Origin: SLST01 sp964458555
GTDB taxonomy: Bacteria; Spirochaetota; Spirochaetia; DSM-27196; SLST01
Length of the DNA: 48,548 nt
Assembly (NCBI GenBank): GCA_964458555.1
Contig: CAYWJH010000019.1
Location: 1 to 48,548 of the forward strand
Direction of reading: 5' to 3'
In this document: piece after piece, positions 47,772 to 48,548 of the stretch
How the letters are laid out: each line of letters starts with the position of its first letter
How positions within the stretch are numbered: position 1 is the stretch's first letter
The notes under the pieces: model-generated
Told to the model about the DNA's origin: nothing
What the model saw: the letters and a program-made list of their open reading frames with translations, nothing else
The model's database searches: none
Translations under genes and position numbers: made by a program

Positions 47772-48548
47772 CTAGAAGTCGGCCGGCAGCGGCTCGGGGC
47801 GCACGCCCGGGCGCTTCGTGGTGTAGCGCGCGCCGGTGTCCGCGGCGATGTGGATGCCGTGCATGACCTCGAGGACGTGCCCGGTGAGCGTACCCGACGC
47901 GCGGTGAGGCCGGTCTTCGCCGATCGCCTGCGCCATCTCCGCGACGCCGAGCCCCCGGCTGTTCTCCGTGTACCCGTGCGTGAGGTCGACCTCGCGCCAG
48001 TCATCGTCGTCGCGGCGCTTCACGAGGACCGGCCCGCCGAAGGTGTTCGGATCGGGTACGCCGATCGACCCTTCGGATCCGTAGATCTCGATCCGGGGCA
48101 GGTGAGCGGCCCAGACGTCGAAGCTCGTGATGATCGTGCCCACCGCGCCGCCGGCGAACTCGAGCGTTCCGGCCACGTGCGTCGGCACGTCGACGGTGAT
48201 CTTCGTACCGTGGAGCGGCTCGCTCGTGATCAGCCGTTCGGGGAAGGTGACGCGCGTCGCGCCGGTTACGCCTTCGACCGGCCCCACGAGGTTCACGAGC
48301 GCGGTCAGGTAGTACGGGCCCATGTCGAACATGGGGCCGCCGCCCTTCTTGTAGTAGAACTCGGGCGCCGGATGCCAGCTCTCGTGACCGTGGTTCGTCA
48401 TGAACGCCGTCGCCGCGATGGGTCGACCGATGACGCCGTCCTCGATGAGCTTTCGGCACGTCTGGATGCCGGCGCCGAGGAACGTGTCGGGAGCCCCGCC
48501 GACGCGCACGCCGCGCTTCTCGGCGAGCTCGGTGAGCCGGGCGGCCTC
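47772..48548 (-). CDS. Gfo/Idh/MocA-family oxidoreductase, 5' end outside the window
   Basis: The last 258 residues of an NAD(P)-dependent sugar or inositol dehydrogenase. The frame stays open to the window end (EAARLTELAEKRGVRVGGAP). The middle element GGGPMFDMGPYYLTALVNLVG carries the catalytic D and Y (D-x-G-x-Y/H). ESWHPAPEFYYKKGGG and IEIYGSEGSIGVPD are family-typical. The N-terminal nucleotide fold is missing. It could oxidise an inositol or sugar; the substrate is unknown. It is convergent with menA. Confidence 0.9.
   Translation of the reverse strand, partial: EAARLTELAEKRGVRVGGAPDTFLGAGIQTCRKLIEDGVIGRPIAATAFMTNHGHESWHPAPEFYYKKGGGPMFDMGPYYLTALVNLVGPVEGVTGATRVTFPERLITSEPLHGTKITVDVPTHVAGTLEFAGGAVGTIITSFDVWAAHLPRIEIYGSEGSIGVPDPNTFGGPVLVKRRDDDDWREVDLTHGYTENSRGLGVAEMAQAIGEDRPHRASGTLTGHVLEVMHGIHIAADTGARYTTKRPGVRPEPLPADF

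Noticed and set aside
1..48548. CRISPR arrays, tRNA or rRNA genes, insertion sequences, phage genes
   Set aside because: No regularly spaced repeats, no cloverleaf or CCA-end sequences, no transposase or integrase-like proteins were found when reading both strands.

Overview
The window is 48.5 kb of G+C-rich (about two thirds by eye), densely coded bacterial chromosome with one 100-N scaffold gap (45065-45164). I infer an anaerobic or facultative member of the Spirochaetota. The sugar-binding protein at 14734-16074 has the cysteine-less signal peptide and acidic 'ATGTVEE' mature start usual in spirochaete ABC binding proteins. A trimeric [FeFe]-hydrogenase, cNMP-GGDEF proteins and NlpC/P60-like and PEBP-like lipoproteins agree with this. 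No rRNA or tRNA gene, CRISPR array, transposase, phage gene or replication origin was seen.

Layout. 1-2.9 kb: the tail of an AraC regulator, then a minus-strand group of a zinc-ribbon membrane protein, a condensation/alcohol-acetyltransferase-type enzyme and a CPBP-like protein without its glutamates. 2.9-6.8 kb: a plus-strand run with an unrecognised 660-residue protein, a sugar isomerase/epimerase and a DUF1295 membrane protein. 6.8-12.6 kb: a KDG/pentonate-type FAH dehydratase with ketoglutarate semialdehyde dehydrogenase, a HAD phosphatase, a carotenoid-desaturase-like flavoprotein and a nucleoside hydrolase. 12.8-21.8 kb: a membrane diguanylate cyclase, a sugar ABC importer lacking its ATPase, an Fe-S aldo/keto reductase and a Nat-type ABC exporter. 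At about 21.94 kb two genes are cut at one point: an AraC regulator on the minus strand and a family-A glycosidase on the plus strand. The glycosidase is followed by a GH16 lipoprotein. 24-29.3 kb: an aminotransferase, a thioredoxin-like protein, two lipoproteins, and a TetR-GH13 pair.

29.3-35.8 kb is the centrepiece. A strong promoter drives hydC (NuoE-like), hydB fused to a complete GltD/NfnB-like flavoprotein, and hydA ([FeFe]-hydrogenase). Just upstream lies a thioredoxin-reductase-like flavoprotein whose CxxC has become SxxS. The fusion predicts a hydrogenase able to connect H2, ferredoxin, NAD(H) and probably NADP(H).

35.9-48.5 kb: a secreted two-repeat protein, a gamma carbonic anhydrase, a tandem pair of cNMP-GGDEF regulators (one degenerate, one intact), threonine dehydrogenase-rlmN, and a divergent XRE-cupin regulator with its operator. 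These are followed by a hydroxyacid dehydrogenase, two HAD sugar-phosphate enzymes that run into the gap, a 36-residue ribosomal protein THX, a small membrane protein, an RluA-type pseudouridine synthase, a UbiA/MenA-type prenyltransferase and the 3' part of a Gfo/Idh/MocA oxidoreductase. Promoters of sigma70 type can be read at several sites, and some place the transcription start on or next to the start codon.
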